A DNA stretch of 64,000 nucleotides from Anaerocolumna sedimenticola (GCF_009931695.1 NZ_CP048000.1:4792501-4856500); one strand, 5' to 3'. Numbered from the stretch's first letter, positions 36,057 to 47,740 are shown. The notes: a model not told the origin generated them from the sequence alone. A program made the numbers and translations.

Positions 36057-37918
36057 TTATTTTTTACAGAAATGTTTGTCATCCAGCATATAATGGAATG
36101 GCAAAATGATTGTTGAGATATTTTTGTGTTTACTTAAATGCTGCATAAAGAAATAAGTTGTCTGATTATGCAAAATATTATCATACCAGTGGGCAGTTAT
36201 AAATTTAATTATTATAACAGAAATATTCTCCCCATGGTTTAATTCCCGTTCTCTCTGCCACAAATAATCATCCATGGGTTTTATGATGTCACGGTAAGGT
36301 GTTTCAATAATTTTAAGTTCAATCGGTATCTCAAGTTCTTCCCATTCCTTTCTGAGTTGCTTTGCATGTTCCGGATGGCGGCATACATGAAGTGCCGTTA
36401 TATTATTGGAAATGGAATTCGCATAATTAATGGCTTTTAAAAATGGTTTATTAATATCATGAACCATTAAAATACATTGCGTGGATGTCACGGCATCTTT
36501 ATTGTAATATGGGTTAAATGTTACCAAACGAAGCTGTTCCCCAATCGCCGAATAATGTTTATGGATAAAATACATACCTGTCATGATACTTGGAATAGCA
36601 ATTGCCAATATCCAGGCACCGTCCATAAATTTTGTTGAGAAAACAATAATGGAAACAACTAAAGTAACCAATGCTCCAAATCCGTTAATCCAACATTTAT
36701 ACTGCCAATTTTTCTCCTTAATCGATAACCATTTTTTAAACATACCATATTGAGCGATGGTAAAAGATATAAAAACACCTACAGAATACAAAGGAATCAA
36801 GCTGTGGGTTTCACTTTTAAAACCGATAATCAACAAGGATGCCGCAATAAAAATAAATAATATACCGTTAGAAAAACTAAGTTTTGTACCTCTTGAGGAA
36901 AATTGTCTTGGTACATATCCATCGTGGGCAAGAATGTACAACAACTGCGGTAATCCGTTATAGGCAGTATTCGCTGCAAGAATTAAGATCAAAGAAGTAA
37001 ACACCTGTATGATATAATACATAAAGGTGTTTCCAAATACTGCAGAAGAAATCTGGGATAATACCGTATGTCCTTCTACCGGTGTTACTTGAAGATGAAT
37101 TGCAAGAATACTGGTACCTCCGAAGATAAAAACAATGATGCCACCTAACATAAACAAGATATGTTTGGCATTTCTTCTGGAGGGTTTTGCGAAGCTTGGA
37201 ACTGCATTACTGACCGCTTCAACACCGGACATTGCAGAACACCCGGATGAGAATGCTTTCAGCAAGATAAGTATACCAACTCCCTGCATCGTCTCTTCCG
37301 GCAGAAGGGGTGCTGAATAAGCTATTGGGTTTAATGTACCTGTAATCAAACGATATAACCCGCATAGTATTAATATTGCCATGGAAATAATAAATATATA
37401 AGTCGGTAATCCAAAAACTTTGGATGCTTCCCTTACACCGCGTAAATTAATTAACGTGATGATAGCAACGCATATTAAAGAAATAATTACTTTATAATTA
37501 TGCCATGACGGAAAGGCGGATACTAAAGCCGCTGTTGAAGATGAAATACTAACTGCAACCGTCATGATATAATCAATAGTCAATGCGGCAGCTGATAATA
37601 AGGAAGCTGTCTTGCCAATGTTTTCCTTAGCTACTGCATAAGCACCTCCACCATTCGGATAGTGGTCAATTATTTGTGAATAGGACAATACCAGGATAAT
37701 TAATAATAATAAAATAGGCAGAATAATATAAGGCAAAGTGCGAAAAGCCAGAAGGCCCATTGCCGGTATCAAAATTAATAGGATTTCTTCGATGGCATAT
37801 GCTACAGAAGATACGGCGTCGCTTGCCATTATCGGTAATCCCCATAATCTTGAAAGCTTTTCATGACTTATTTCATTATTTTTAATGGCTTTCCTAGTAA
37901 AATATCTTTAATGTTCAT
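36057..37918 (-). CDS. APC superfamily amino acid/cation permease (frameshifted)
   Basis: About 620 residues once the frame is corrected. The visible frame begins at M-A-S-D-A-V-S-S-V-A-Y-A-I-E-E-I (37829), but one added base in the five-base run at 37879-37883 extends it upstream to the ATG at 37918. This gives M-N-I-K-D-I-L-L-G-K-P-L-K, the expected N-terminus of this family, with GGAG before the ATG. About 12 membrane segments are followed by a soluble C-terminal domain of about 160 residues. Substrate unknown; relatives are annotated as amino acid or potassium transporters. Confidence 0.85.
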
Positions 37919-38208
37919 TTATTTTCTCCTTAAAATTATGTACTATATTTATAGCGAATTCCAACTAATTCTACTAATTTCTATTTTAAGCGTCAATATA
38001 ACAATTGCACAATAAGCGGATAGTTTATTAGTGAAATATTGTATATTAATACATATTTTTTAATTCTACACCGCATTCTAGCGGAATTCATCCAGTTACA
38101 TAATTCCCCTGATTTTCATGCATTATACAAAACCGCAGCAGTGTTCACCTTTATTTCGTGCAAATAGGTAACAAGCAAGGTGGCTTTTCGGATAACGTAT
38201 ATATTAAA
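37919..38208. other. Promoter region of the APC permease
   Basis: AT-rich region without genes, upstream of the permease and downstream of ilvE. No regulatory motif recognised. Confidence 0.35.
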
Positions 38209-38236
38209 AGAGCTGTTCCCTAAAAGAACAGCCCCT
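38209..38236 (-). terminator. Terminator of ilvE
   Basis: GGGGCTGTTC / GAACAGCTCT-type stem with a short loop, followed on the minus strand by TTTTAATATA, 17 bases after the ilvE stop. Confidence 0.8.
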
Positions 38237-38252
38237 GCTGAATTTATAACTA

Positions 38253-39323
38253 TTATTTTACTTCTACGGTCCAATTAAATTTATCTTCTAATCTTCCCAA
38301 TTGGATTCCGGTAATGGTATCATAAAACTTCTGGCTGTATTCACCGATACCGCCGTCTTTTACTTTCATGATATGATCTTCCCACCTTAATTGTCCAACC
38401 GGAGAAATTACTGCTGCTGTTCCGGTTCCAAATACTTCTTCCAAAGTTCCGCTCTTATGGGCTTCATAAATCTCATCAATGGATACTCTTCTTTCTTCAA
38501 CCGGTAATCCCCATGTTTTACATAAATTAATAACAGAATCTCTGGTTACACCGGGTAAGATACTTCCGTTTAATTTCGGAGTTACGATTGTTCCATTAAT
38601 TTTAAAGAAAATGTTCATTGCTCCGACTTCCTCAATATATTTTCTTTCTACACCATCCAGCCATAATACCTGGGAATAACCCTCTTCATGTGCTTTCACC
38701 TGGGATTTTAAGGAAGCAACATAGTTGCCGCCGGTTTTGGCTTCTCCGATACCGCCTTTAACGGCACGTACATACTCATCTTCTATCCAGATCTTAACCG
38801 GATTTAATCCTTCCGGATAATATGCGCCAACCGGAGATAAAATAATGATAAACAAATAAGTATCAGCAGGTCTCACTCCCAAAAACGGATCCGTAGCAAT
38901 AATAAACGGCCTGATATATAAAGAGGTTCCCTGTTTGGTTGGAATCCAGGCTTCATCCATCTTTACTATAGCTTTTAAAGCCTGCAGAAAATCCTCATCC
39001 GGAATCTCTGGTATACAGATTCTTCGATTGGTTTTATTTGCTCTTTCAATGTTTTTGTCAGGACGGAATAATAATACTCTGCCATCTTCTGCCTTATAAG
39101 CTTTTAATCCCTCAAACATTTCCTGACCGTAATGAAATACCATGGCGGAAGGTTCTAAGCTGATTGGTTGATAAGGCACTATTCTTGCATCATGCCACCC
39201 CTTACCTGTTTCATAGTTCATAACAAACATATGATCCGTAAATATGGTTCCAAATTTTAAGGGATTATCCGCTTTTGGAAGTTCCTTGGGGGTTGTTGTT
39301 GTTTCGATTCTGATATCTAACAT
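38253..39323 (-). CDS. ilvE: Branched-chain amino acid aminotransferase
   Basis: 356 residues. A PLP enzyme of fold type IV, which makes leucine, isoleucine and valine from their keto acids using glutamate. The active-site region E-A-K-T-G-G-N-Y-V-A-S carries the PLP lysine, and Y-I-E-E-V-G-A-M-N and F-G-T-G-T-A-A-V-I-S-P-V are the other family motifs. The length fits the eukaryotic-type BCAT2 class. The start is the ATG at 39321-39323 with AAGGATG upstream; an ATG three codons earlier has no spacing for a ribosome site. No T-box leader is seen. Confidence 0.95.
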   Translation of the reverse strand: MLDIRIETTTTPKELPKADNPLKFGTIFTDHMFVMNYETGKGWHDARIVPYQPISLEPSAMVFHYGQEMFEGLKAYKAEDGRVLLFRPDKNIERANKTNRRICIPEIPDEDFLQALKAIVKMDEAWIPTKQGTSLYIRPFIIATDPFLGVRPADTYLFIIILSPVGAYYPEGLNPVKIWIEDEYVRAVKGGIGEAKTGGNYVASLKSQVKAHEEGYSQVLWLDGVERKYIEEVGAMNIFFKINGTIVTPKLNGSILPGVTRDSVINLCKTWGLPVEERRVSIDEIYEAHKSGTLEEVFGTGTAAVISPVGQLRWEDHIMKVKDGGIGEYSQKFYDTITGIQLGRLEDKFNWTVEVK

Positions 39324-39510
39324 GATACTCATCCTTCTTTCATAAATTTTTGCTGCCAACTACTCGAAATTCTTACGGATTTCTTTAGACAAATAAATAA
39401 TTATAAATATAACTACTATATTAGCCTTACTAATAATAATTTTCAAGTATTATTTTTTATTAATTCCTCAGCTGTTAAACATTTTAATCCAACCCACTTT
39501 TTCTGTTTTC

Positions 39511-40670
39511 TTACACTACTCTGATCATTGGAAGATCATTGGCGACACCCTTTGATACCAGTATTTGATGTAAGTCTATTATACCGTTATTAAAGGTTGC
39601 AGCGCAGGATGCCAGATACAATTCCCACATCCTTGTAAATTCATCACCCATCATTTTAATAATCTCTTCCTTATGTTCCAAAAACCTGCTTCTCCAGCAT
39701 AACAATGTGCGGTTATAATGTCTTCGAAGACTTTCAACGTCTAACGTATAAAACTGATATTCCGGAAGAATCTGCATGAGTTCCCTTAAACTTGGAATTG
39801 TTCCCCCCGGGAAAATATATTTCTTAATCCAGGCATCCCCGGGATATTCTTTTAATGCAGTTATGGAATGAAGTAAGAAAATACCTTTATCCTTTAATAC
39901 ATGATACACATTTTTCATAAATAAATCATAATTATCCCTGCCGACATGTTCTATCATACCTACGCTTACAACCCGGTCAAATGATAAATCCGAACTGCTT
40001 AAATCCCTGTAGTCCATGATTTTAACTTCTAACAAATCTTCCAATTTTTCTTCTTTAATTCTTTCACTGAATTTCTCATATTGTTCTTTACTTAGTGTAA
40101 TTCCGGTTCCTTTTACCTGATATTTCTTAGCCGCTTCAATTAATAGGGAACCCCATCCGCAGCCTATATCCAATAATGACATTTCCTTATCTAAATAAAG
40201 TTTATCCAGAATATGATTAATTTTGTTCATTTGGGCTTCGTAAAGGGTATTATTTTTGTCTTTGAAATAAGCACAGGAATAACTCATGGTTTCATCCAGC
40301 CATAAGCTATAAAAATTATTTCCGATATCATAATGAGAGGTAACTTCTTTCTTTTGGTTACCTTTACTGGTAGCGGTATATAACAGGCTGTGGAGCTTTG
40401 ATTTATTCGTTGTAAACTTGCCCATTTCTCCCAGAAATAAATTCAGCACTTCATATAAGTCTTTATCAACTTCAATATCCCCCTCATATAAGCTTCCCCT
40501 AAGGCTAAGGACGTACTGGTTACCAAATCGCTTTTACTGATTGGTTTTTTTAGAATTACCGTAAAATTCGGTTCTCCGTTGCCCATTTTCTTTATTTCAT
40601 TTTCCGATTGCAGATTAAATGCCACCGGTATAATGTTAGACATATAATCCATAAAAAATTTATCAAACAT
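39511..40670 (-). CDS. cfa: Cyclopropane-fatty-acid-phospholipid synthase family methyltransferase (frameshifted)
   Basis: About 386 residues after correction. Transfers methyl(ene) from S-adenosylmethionine to membrane lipid double bonds. The SAM-binding motif L-L-D-I-G-C-G-W-G-S-L and the family motifs S-H-Y-D-I-G-N-N-F-Y and E-H-V-G-R-D-N-Y are present. The N-terminal 75 codons lie in another frame; adding one base to the five-base run at 40479-40483 joins them as M-R-G-D-I-E-V-D-K-D-L-Y-E-V-L-N. AAGGATGG precedes the ATG at 40670. True lipid substrate not tested. Confidence 0.88.
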
Positions 40671-40835
40671 GATTCTGCACCATCCTTTCTATTTGGGGTA
40701 TTGATCACCAAAATATCCCATTTAATTATATTCACAAAAAAACGTATCGTTATACAATTAATTAATTATTTTGTTAAATTCTTATTTTTTCGTCAAACAT
40801 AGACTCTTTCTGTCATCCCATTAATACTTATTTCA

Positions 40836-40890
40836 CAAAAAGCTTAAGTTATAATCCGGATAGTACGGAAATAACTTAAGCCTTTTTGTT
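40836..40890 (-). terminator. Terminator of hcp
   Basis: Stem AAGGCTTAAGTTAT / ATAACTTAAGCTTTTT with a 16 base loop, followed by a T-run on the minus strand; it is symmetric enough to work in both directions. Confidence 0.8.
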
Positions 40891-40966
40891 ATTTTTCTAT
40901 ATAATTTTTATTAGAGGATAATCTTTATATATTTATAAATGAATATTCGTTTTATCGACGGTAAAA

Positions 40967-42604
40967 TTAAGCCATAAACAATTTGATATCGTCTTCTACC
41001 GTGCCGATTCCTGCAATTCCAAAGTTCTCAACTAATACCTTGGCTATATTTGGAGATAAAAAGGCAGGTAGTGTTGGTCCTAAATGGATATTCTTTACTC
41101 CCAGATATAAAAGGGAAAGTAAAACAATAACTGCTTTTTGTTCATACCATGCAATATTAAATGCAAGAGGCAATTCGTTAATATCGGATAAATCAAATAC
41201 TTCTTTTAATTTTAATGCAATTAAAGCCAGGGAGTAGGAGTCGTTACATTGTCCGGCATCTAAAACTCTCGGTATTCCGCCGATATCACCTAAAGGTAGT
41301 TTATTGTATTTGTATTTAGCGCAACCTGCTGTTAATATAACAGTATCTTCCGGCAATGCTTTTGCGAAATCCGTGTAATAGTTTCTGGATTTTGCTCTTC
41401 CGTCACATCCTGCCATAACGAAGAATTTCTTGATTTTACCGGTTTTAACTGCTTCAACAACCTTATCTGCTAAAGCAAATACCTGATTATGAGCAAATCC
41501 ACCGATGATTTCTCCGGTTTCAATTTCAGTAGGAGCCGCACATTTTTTCGCATGCTCAATTATCTGTGAGAAATCTTTCTGATCTCCGCTATCCCCCGGT
41601 ATATGGGCACATCCGACAAATCCTGCCGCACCTGTTGTATATAATCTGTCTTTATAGCTTGCTTTCGGCGGTACAATACAGTTTGTAGTCATTAAAATCG
41701 GTCCGTTAAAGGACTCAAATTCTTCGTTTTGTTTCCACCATGCATTACCGTAGTTGCCAATGAAATGAGTATATTTCTTAAATGCAGGATAATAGTGGGC
41801 CGGAAGCATTTCAGAGTGTGTATAAACGTCCACGCCGGTTCCCTCTGTCTGTTTCAGTAATTGTTCTAAGTCCTTTAAGTCATGTCCGGAAATTAAGATA
41901 CCAGGGTTCTTACCTACTCCGATATTAACTTTGGTGATCTCAGGATTACCATAAGAAGAAGTATTTGCTGTATCCAATAAGGCCATACCGTCAACACCGA
42001 TCTTACCGGTTTCAAGGGTTAAAGCTACTAATTCATCTGCACTTAAGCTATCATCTAAAGTTTTTGCTAAAGCGCTCTGCATAAATACATGAATGGATTC
42101 ATTATCAAATCCTAAAGCAAGAGCATGTTTAACATAAGCGGAAAGACCTTTTAAACCGTATGTGATTAATTCTCTAAGACTTCTTACATCTTCATTTTTT
42201 GTTGTTAAAACGCCTACCGTTACGGATTTTGCATCTAATTCAGAATCTGTACTTGCATCCCATAAAGCTGCTTCTGATAAATTTGCTTTATTATTTAATT
42301 TATTTAATAATTCTCTTTTTGCATTTAAAGTCATTTTAACGCGGTCATAAAATACTTTGTCATCAAAATTTGCGTTTGTAATTGTAGTAAATAGATTAAG
42401 TGTTACTAAATGATTTATATCTCCGCCAACGCTCTGGCCTTCTTCTCTTAATCTGGTTGTAACTTCAGAAAGCCCTTTGGTCGTATAAATTAATAAATCC
42501 TGCATTCTTGCAAGGTCGGGTGACTTACCACATACCCCGAATTTTGTACAACCGGTGCAACCTGCTGTTTCCTGGCATTGATAACAAAACATTGTATTTT
42601 CCAT
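40967..42604 (-). CDS. hcp: Hybrid cluster protein (hydroxylamine/NO reductase)
   Basis: 545 residues, full length. The N-terminal iron-sulfur motif is C-Y-Q-C-Q-E-T-A-G-C-T-G-C...G-V-C-G. Ligands of the hybrid [4Fe-2O-2S] cluster appear in H-D-L-K-D-L, M-T-T-N-C-I-V-P-P, G-C-A-H-I-P, T-A-G-C-A-K-Y and L-D-A-G-Q-C-N-D-S-Y. It reduces nitric oxide or hydroxylamine in anaerobes under nitrosative stress. The palindrome GTAAC-AAAT-GTTAC lies 79 bases upstream, matching the kind of site used by HcpR-type Crp/Fnr regulators. Confidence 0.97.
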   Translation of the reverse strand: MENTMFCYQCQETAGCTGCTKFGVCGKSPDLARMQDLLIYTTKGLSEVTTRLREEGQSVGGDINHLVTLNLFTTITNANFDDKVFYDRVKMTLNAKRELLNKLNNKANLSEAALWDASTDSELDAKSVTVGVLTTKNEDVRSLRELITYGLKGLSAYVKHALALGFDNESIHVFMQSALAKTLDDSLSADELVALTLETGKIGVDGMALLDTANTSSYGNPEITKVNIGVGKNPGILISGHDLKDLEQLLKQTEGTGVDVYTHSEMLPAHYYPAFKKYTHFIGNYGNAWWKQNEEFESFNGPILMTTNCIVPPKASYKDRLYTTGAAGFVGCAHIPGDSGDQKDFSQIIEHAKKCAAPTEIETGEIIGGFAHNQVFALADKVVEAVKTGKIKKFFVMAGCDGRAKSRNYYTDFAKALPEDTVILTAGCAKYKYNKLPLGDIGGIPRVLDAGQCNDSYSLALIALKLKEVFDLSDINELPLAFNIAWYEQKAVIVLLSLLYLGVKNIHLGPTLPAFLSPNIAKVLVENFGIAGIGTVEDDIKLFMA

Positions 42605-42682
42605 TCAAATATCCTCCAAATCAAATTTGTTTTTTTGTTTTTCTTGATGTGTTAATCATATAACAAAATACAATCATTTTCC

Positions 42683-42696
42683 GTAACAAATGTTAC
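42683..42696. promoter_or_regulatory. Candidate HcpR-type operator of hcp
   Basis: Perfect dyad GTAAC-N4-GTTAC, 79 bases before the hcp ATG. The pattern is of the Crp/Fnr type and, as I recall, matches the HcpR site proposed for Clostridia. A Crp/Fnr-type gene lies at 52773-53443. Confidence 0.6.
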
Positions 42697-42757
42697 AAAT
42701 TTATTTGGATTACTATAATCATACAGAAAATCAGCCATTCTAAAACCATAACGAAAC

Positions 42758-42785
42758 AGGCGTGAAAGTCATCACTTCCACGCCT
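42758..42785 (-). terminator. Terminator of the mannoside operon
   Basis: Stem AGGCGTGGAAGT / ACTTTCACGCCT with one mismatch and a four-base loop, then TGTTTCGTT on the minus strand. It lies 67 bases after the last gene of the operon. Confidence 0.7.
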
Positions 42786-42851
42786 AAATATTAAGCATCC
42801 ATTTAATTATAAATGTTTACCTCTCATAACTTTCGTTTTTACACCTGCTTT

Positions 42852-43399
42852 TTAATCCTCTATTGCAGGAACCCGTTTGATATCCGGATCAGTAAATACA
42901 TCAAATTCATCCAGGCTTCTTGTACTGAATTCCGAGATTACGGCACCCTGGGGTCCTGCCTGAAACCAATGTTTGGTATTCGGATATAAGGTATACTGCT
43001 CTCCTGCATTTAACACAATTTCATGTCTTACCGTATATCCGGCTTCATAACCTTTGGGTATATGCCCTTTTGTTTTCTCTGTTTTATCCCCTTCCACATA
43101 TAAATATACCGTACCGTAACGGCAGCGAAAGGTTTCCTCTTTCCCCTCATAATTTAGCTCAGGAACCGGTCCGTGGCAGTGTTCCGGACAGGTTTGTCCG
43201 GGTAAAAGCACCATCTCCTTTGCACAGCACCGTTCCGTATTTACAAACGTTACCAAACTTAATCCAATATGTTCTAAGTCATTTAATCCAAAATCGGCAA
43301 TTTCAATGTTATTTTTTCTTCTTCAGTTAATATAATATGAGCTTTCTCATAATAATCCAATACCTGCTGTCTTACTTTGTCATAAATTGCTTTTTTCAT
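42852..43399 (-). CDS. Cupin D-lyxose/D-mannose isomerase family protein (frameshifted)
   Basis: About 182 residues after correction. The cupin core has C-P-E-H-C-H-G-P-V-P-E-L-N-Y-E-G-K-E-E-T-F-R-C-R (metal-binding histidines and glutamate) and Y-P-N-T-K-H-W-F. The family interconverts D-lyxose/D-xylulose and D-mannose/D-fructose. The first 28 codons from the ATG at 43399 (GGAGGT upstream) are in a different frame; one extra base in the six-base run at 43312-43317 gives E-E-E-K-N-N-I-E-I-A-D-F-G-L. Next to a beta-mannosidase, mannose to fructose conversion is the likely job (inference). Confidence 0.82.
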
Positions 43400-43428
43400 G
43401 GTTACCTCCAATCTACCAGCTTGTAGAA

Positions 43429-45956
43429 TTATCTGACTGCAGCAATGACTAATTCATGCCCCTTCGCCTTTTTTACGGTAAATGTCTTTACTTCGCCGGG
43501 CAGTAAATCAAAGTAAGCATCGGAGCAGTCATAATCACCTTTCACATATACCCATGGACATAACCTTTTGCAGTTACCGTCACCAGCTTATTCTCTCCCT
43601 CTTCCTTTTCTGATACTACCTGAACATTTGATCTCTCATAGGATAGTTTTCGATTATCCTCCATTCTTAATGAGATATTATCAATTTTCTCATCTTCTAC
43701 ATAGAGCATAACCGTTCCCTTAGTATAATCATACGCAGGTAATTCCTTCTGATACAGATATACTCTTTGGCCCGCCGGCACTTTCAGAACCATTTCTTTC
43801 AGATCCATAATTTTCCCGTCAAAAGAAACGTAACCATACCTGGCTTTTACCTCCAAATCCACGGACAGATCATTAAGCCCCTGGAGAACCACATTATTAC
43901 CTACAAGCCGCAAGGTAAATTTCTGATGTGCCAGTGCTCGTTTTACCGCATAAAACGGTATTTTACGTCTTAAATAATAATCTATGATTGTCCAGCCCAC
44001 TTCACCCCAGGCATCATTATACATCCAGAATAACCCGCCGGAGCAATGTTCCTTAAACCGCATGGCTTCCAGGGAATAACCGTACATCAGCCCGTGTACC
44101 ATACCGCCGTATAAAATGTAATCCTCAAGAGACAGCTCTGCCGCGTTATCAACATAATTCTTTTCAATACCGGCATAAACCGTTCCCTTTTCAAATACAT
44201 TACAATGCATACGCCACGTATCCGTTCTTCTGTCCACCCCTGCATTTTCCATGTATTCCAAAGTTGTTTTCTTACTGCAGGGTCCGATAAAGCCGTATTC
44301 ACTGACAAACTTGGATTTTATGGTATCATAATCCTTTACCTCTATCCGCTCCTCCATCCTAGGGCTCATCAGGGCATTATGCCACCTGTGCACGTCACCC
44401 ACCGTATCCGCATTGGGAAGGGCACCTCCATAAGGTGAGCTGTTCCAATAAGGTATCTTTTCGCAGTTTTTATGTAAAACTTCCTTAACCATATGGTTAG
44501 GAATGGAAAGGCCATACTGGAATTCATATTTAAATTCAATGTTCCATCTTGGATTATCGATGGAATTAAAAATCCAATGTACTTCATTGGTGCCGCAGAA
44601 TAATCCGATACAGCAGTGATTCCGCAGCCTTTTGGTCTGGAAGTCCAATTCCTTATACATTTCATCACGGAACCACTGGTGATGGTCCGGATAAGTAGAG
44701 CAGGCAAACATAAAATCATGCCATAATAAAATCCCTTTTTGATCGCACAGTTCATAAAAAATATCCCTCTCATACAGGCCGCCGCCCCAGACCCGGAGCA
44801 TATTAAAATTGGCTTCAACGGCCTCATCCGTCAGAACGTGGTATTTTTCCTCCGGAACACGGGCATAGATAAAATCATTGGGAATCCAGTTGCCACCCTT
44901 GCAATAAATCGGTTTATCATTCACCACTAAGGTAAAATTACGGTCCTCTCCCTGTATTACACTGGTATCCAGCTTTATGGTACGAATCCCGAAAGAAAAA
45001 GCCGGATACTCAGTTACATATCCTTCGCAGCTGGCTTTCACTTCAATCCGGTATAAAGGCTGAAGTCCATAACCGTTGGGCCACCAGAGCTTGGGATTTT
45101 CTACCGAAAGGTAACAATCCATAAAATTGTAACCGGAAGTAACTAAAGTATTTTCTATTTTTTCACTGGCACAAAGGGTATCACCCTCCCATAAATTCAC
45201 TTCCATATCACAGCTTCTGGTACTGATAAAGCTTAAATTTTCCACATTGACACAAACATGAAGTTCGGCCGCTTTACCAATGGATAAGGTTTCCGCTTTT
45301 ACCTCTCTTATTGCTACGTTTTTATAACTTCTAAGAAAAGCATTCCCTGTAATTCCTATGGTAATTACTTTAGGTCCCCAATCCCATCCCACCGTATACT
45401 GGGGACGTCTTACAAAAGCTCTTCTTTCATCACCGCGGTATTTACCACCGTTACGTTCCTCAATACATACCGCATGGTCGAGTTCTGCCATATCCTCTTT
45501 GCTAATTTCTTCCAGTCCGCTTGTAAGCCGGACCGTTATCACATTTTCTCCCGGAATGATATATTCCTTAATATCATATACAAAAGGATAATGGACATTC
45601 CGGTGGGTTTTTAAGTAGAGTCCGTTAATAAAAATATCACTCCTGCAGTCCAGTCCTTCCAATACCAGTTCAATGATATCCTCCTGTAAACTGACTTCCC
45701 TGCTGTCAAACCTTTTTACAAACCACCAGGAACGGTCTTCGATCCATTCCGTTTCCCTGCAATAATCGGATAACAGCGGTTCTTTGATTTTACCAGCCTT
45801 AAGCAGGGGCATTCTTACATCCACCGGTAAATCACATTGATACCAGCCTTCTTTCATAGCCCTTATCTGATTGTGATAGTCCTTGCTCCATTTTAATGGA
45901 GCCTCCAACATCTCCCAGTCTTTATTTAAATTGATTGTTTTCATCTTTACACCCAT
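43429..45956 (-). CDS. Glycoside hydrolase family 2 beta-mannosidase (frameshifted near the 3' end)
   Basis: About 842 residues. Releases mannose from the non-reducing ends of beta-mannosides. An N-terminal jelly-roll (about 1-190) and a beta-sandwich precede a (beta/alpha)8 barrel. The acid/base glutamate is in F-C-G-T-N-E-V-H-W, and the nucleophile is in K-F-V-S-E-Y-G-F. There is no signal peptide, so it acts on imported oligosaccharides. The visible frame stops at 43542; adding one base to the GGG at 43551-43553 extends it by about 37 residues to the stop at 43429, 30 bases before the isomerase gene. Preferred substrate inferred. Confidence 0.9.
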
Positions 45957-45995
45957 TGCATTCGCATCCTTTTCTGATTCTTTATCGTTTTAATA

Positions 45996-46829
45996 CTAGC
46001 CTTTCACTGCCCCGGCTACCATTCCCTTAATTATCTGTTTGGAAAATATAAAATAGATTAGCATGGCAGGAAATATGGCAATAATCATTGCCGTCATCAT
46101 TTTTGGGTAATCCGTTGTAAACTGGCCCTTAAACAGGGTAATTCCCACCGGAACCGGCATCCATTTTTCCGAATCCGTTAAAATCAAAGCAAAAGTGAAT
46201 TCATTCCATGCATAAAAAAATTGAATAATCCCAACCGTAACTAAAATCGGTTTGCATATGGGCAATATAATCGAAAAAAGAGTTCTATGTAAGGAACTTC
46301 CGTCAATTGCCGCTGCTTCTTCCACTTCGCTGGGAATTGACTTTACATAGCTCTCAACCAGAAATACGGCTATGGGTAAACCAAGGGCCGTATAAGGCAG
46401 GACTAAGGTAAACCAGTTATCGGTAAATCCTGCTTTGGTAAAAAGCACATACATGGGTACAATAAGAGCATGTACCGGAACCAGCATTCCCAATAAGAAA
46501 TAATTGTAGACCACATTCCTGCCGCGGAATTTATAACGGGAGAGAAAATATCCGGTAACAAATCCAATCAACAGGATGAAAAATAAAGATAATACACTGT
46601 TGCGAACCGTATTTCCCATCCAGGTCAGAATGTTACTATTGGTAAAAATGGAAATATAATGTGAAAAATCCAAACTCTTCGGCAAAGCAAGCGGACTCTC
46701 ATAAAACTCGGATTTATCCTTAAGGGATGAATAAAACAGCCAGATTGCAGGAAATATGCAGGTAATGGAAAACAGCATAAGTACCACATTGGGAATCACC
46801 CTTAAGAGCTTTCTGCCCGTATCCTTCAT
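45996..46829 (-). CDS. CUT1 carbohydrate ABC transporter permease (second permease)
   Basis: 277 residues with six membrane segments, coupling motif E-E-A-A-A-I-D-G-S-S, and a G-M-V-A-G-A-V-K-G C-terminus typical of the MalG/LacG group. The start is the ATG at 46827-46829 with GGAGG 7 bases upstream; it overlaps the stop of the preceding permease by one base. Imports mannosides with its partner permease and the binding protein (substrate inferred from the adjacent beta-mannosidase). Confidence 0.93.
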   Translation of the reverse strand: MKDTGRKLLRVIPNVVLMLFSITCIFPAIWLFYSSLKDKSEFYESPLALPKSLDFSHYISIFTNSNILTWMGNTVRNSVLSLFFILLIGFVTGYFLSRYKFRGRNVVYNYFLLGMLVPVHALIVPMYVLFTKAGFTDNWFTLVLPYTALGLPIAVFLVESYVKSIPSEVEEAAAIDGSSLHRTLFSIILPICKPILVTVGIIQFFYAWNEFTFALILTDSEKWMPVPVGITLFKGQFTTDYPKMMTAMIIAIFPAMLIYFIFSKQIIKGMVAGAVKG

Positions 46830-47712
46830 CACTCCACCTCCTTGTTCTTTGTAAACCGAAGTAATATGCCCTGGCTGCCGGCTACCAGAATAAAACTGAC
46901 AATCAATATTATAATTGACATGGCACTTCCGTACCCCATTTTATAGGACAGGAAAGAAGTTTTATAAGCATACATAGCCATTACACTGCTTGCTGTACCC
47001 GGGCCTCCACCGGTCATTGCATAAATATGGTCAAATATTTTCATATTCCCGCAATACATAAGGTCACACAAACAATCAGGGTATTCTTGACTAATGGCAG
47101 GGTAATATAAATAACTCTCTGCAAACCACTGGCCCCATCAATCTCAGCCACCTCAAATATCTGAGGATCAACGGATGAAAGTGCCGACATAATGATGATC
47201 AGATAATAGCCCACATACTGCCATACCAGAGGAACAGCTACAAGCATTAATACTAATTTATCATTATTCAGCCAGGCCTGTGCCCTATCACCAAATCCGG
47301 TCATCCTTAACAGGGTATTTAGAAGTCCATAATGGTAATCATAAATCAGGTTCCAGATAAAACCGATTACTACCGCGGATAAAACTGCCGGAAAATAAGT
47401 CATGGTCCTATGGAAACCTTTGAAACGAACATATCTTCCGTTAAGCAGAACCGCTAAAATAAAAGCAATACCGATCTGGCCGATCAAGCAGACTACTGTC
47501 AGGTAAATATTATTTTTTAAGGATTGAAAAAAAACATCATCCGTAAGGACATCCGTAAAATTCTTAATTCCCTGATATATCATTTTGGTTCCGCCGGACC
47601 AGTTAAACAGCCCATAATAGAAAGCCAGACAGATTGGTATCAAAATGATAAAGCTATACCATAAAATACCCGGAAGAAGATATAAAAATATCATAGGCTT
47701 TTTTACTTTCAT
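46829..47712 (-). CDS. CUT1 carbohydrate ABC transporter permease (first permease, frameshifted)
   Basis: About 294 residues after correction. Two overlapping frames (47041-47712 and 46829-47071) encode the N-terminal 220 residues and the C-terminal part of one MalF/LacF-type permease. Adding one base to the GGG at 47048-47050 joins L-C-I-A-G to N-M-K-I-F-D-H-I-Y-A-M-T-G-G-G-P, the invariant family sequence. The coupling motif is E-V-A-E-I-D-G-A-S-G. The break would inactivate the transporter if real, but it matches the single-base losses seen in other genes here. Confidence 0.88.
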
Positions 47713-47740
47713 ACCGCCATATTCTCCTTTTAAAATTGGG

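Noticed and set aside
39324..39510. T-box leader upstream of ilvE
   Set aside because: No T-box core sequence or antiterminator pairing is visible.
44369..44827. 152-codon frame inside the beta-mannosidase gene
   Set aside because: It lies in another frame of a clear coding sequence and has no ribosome site.
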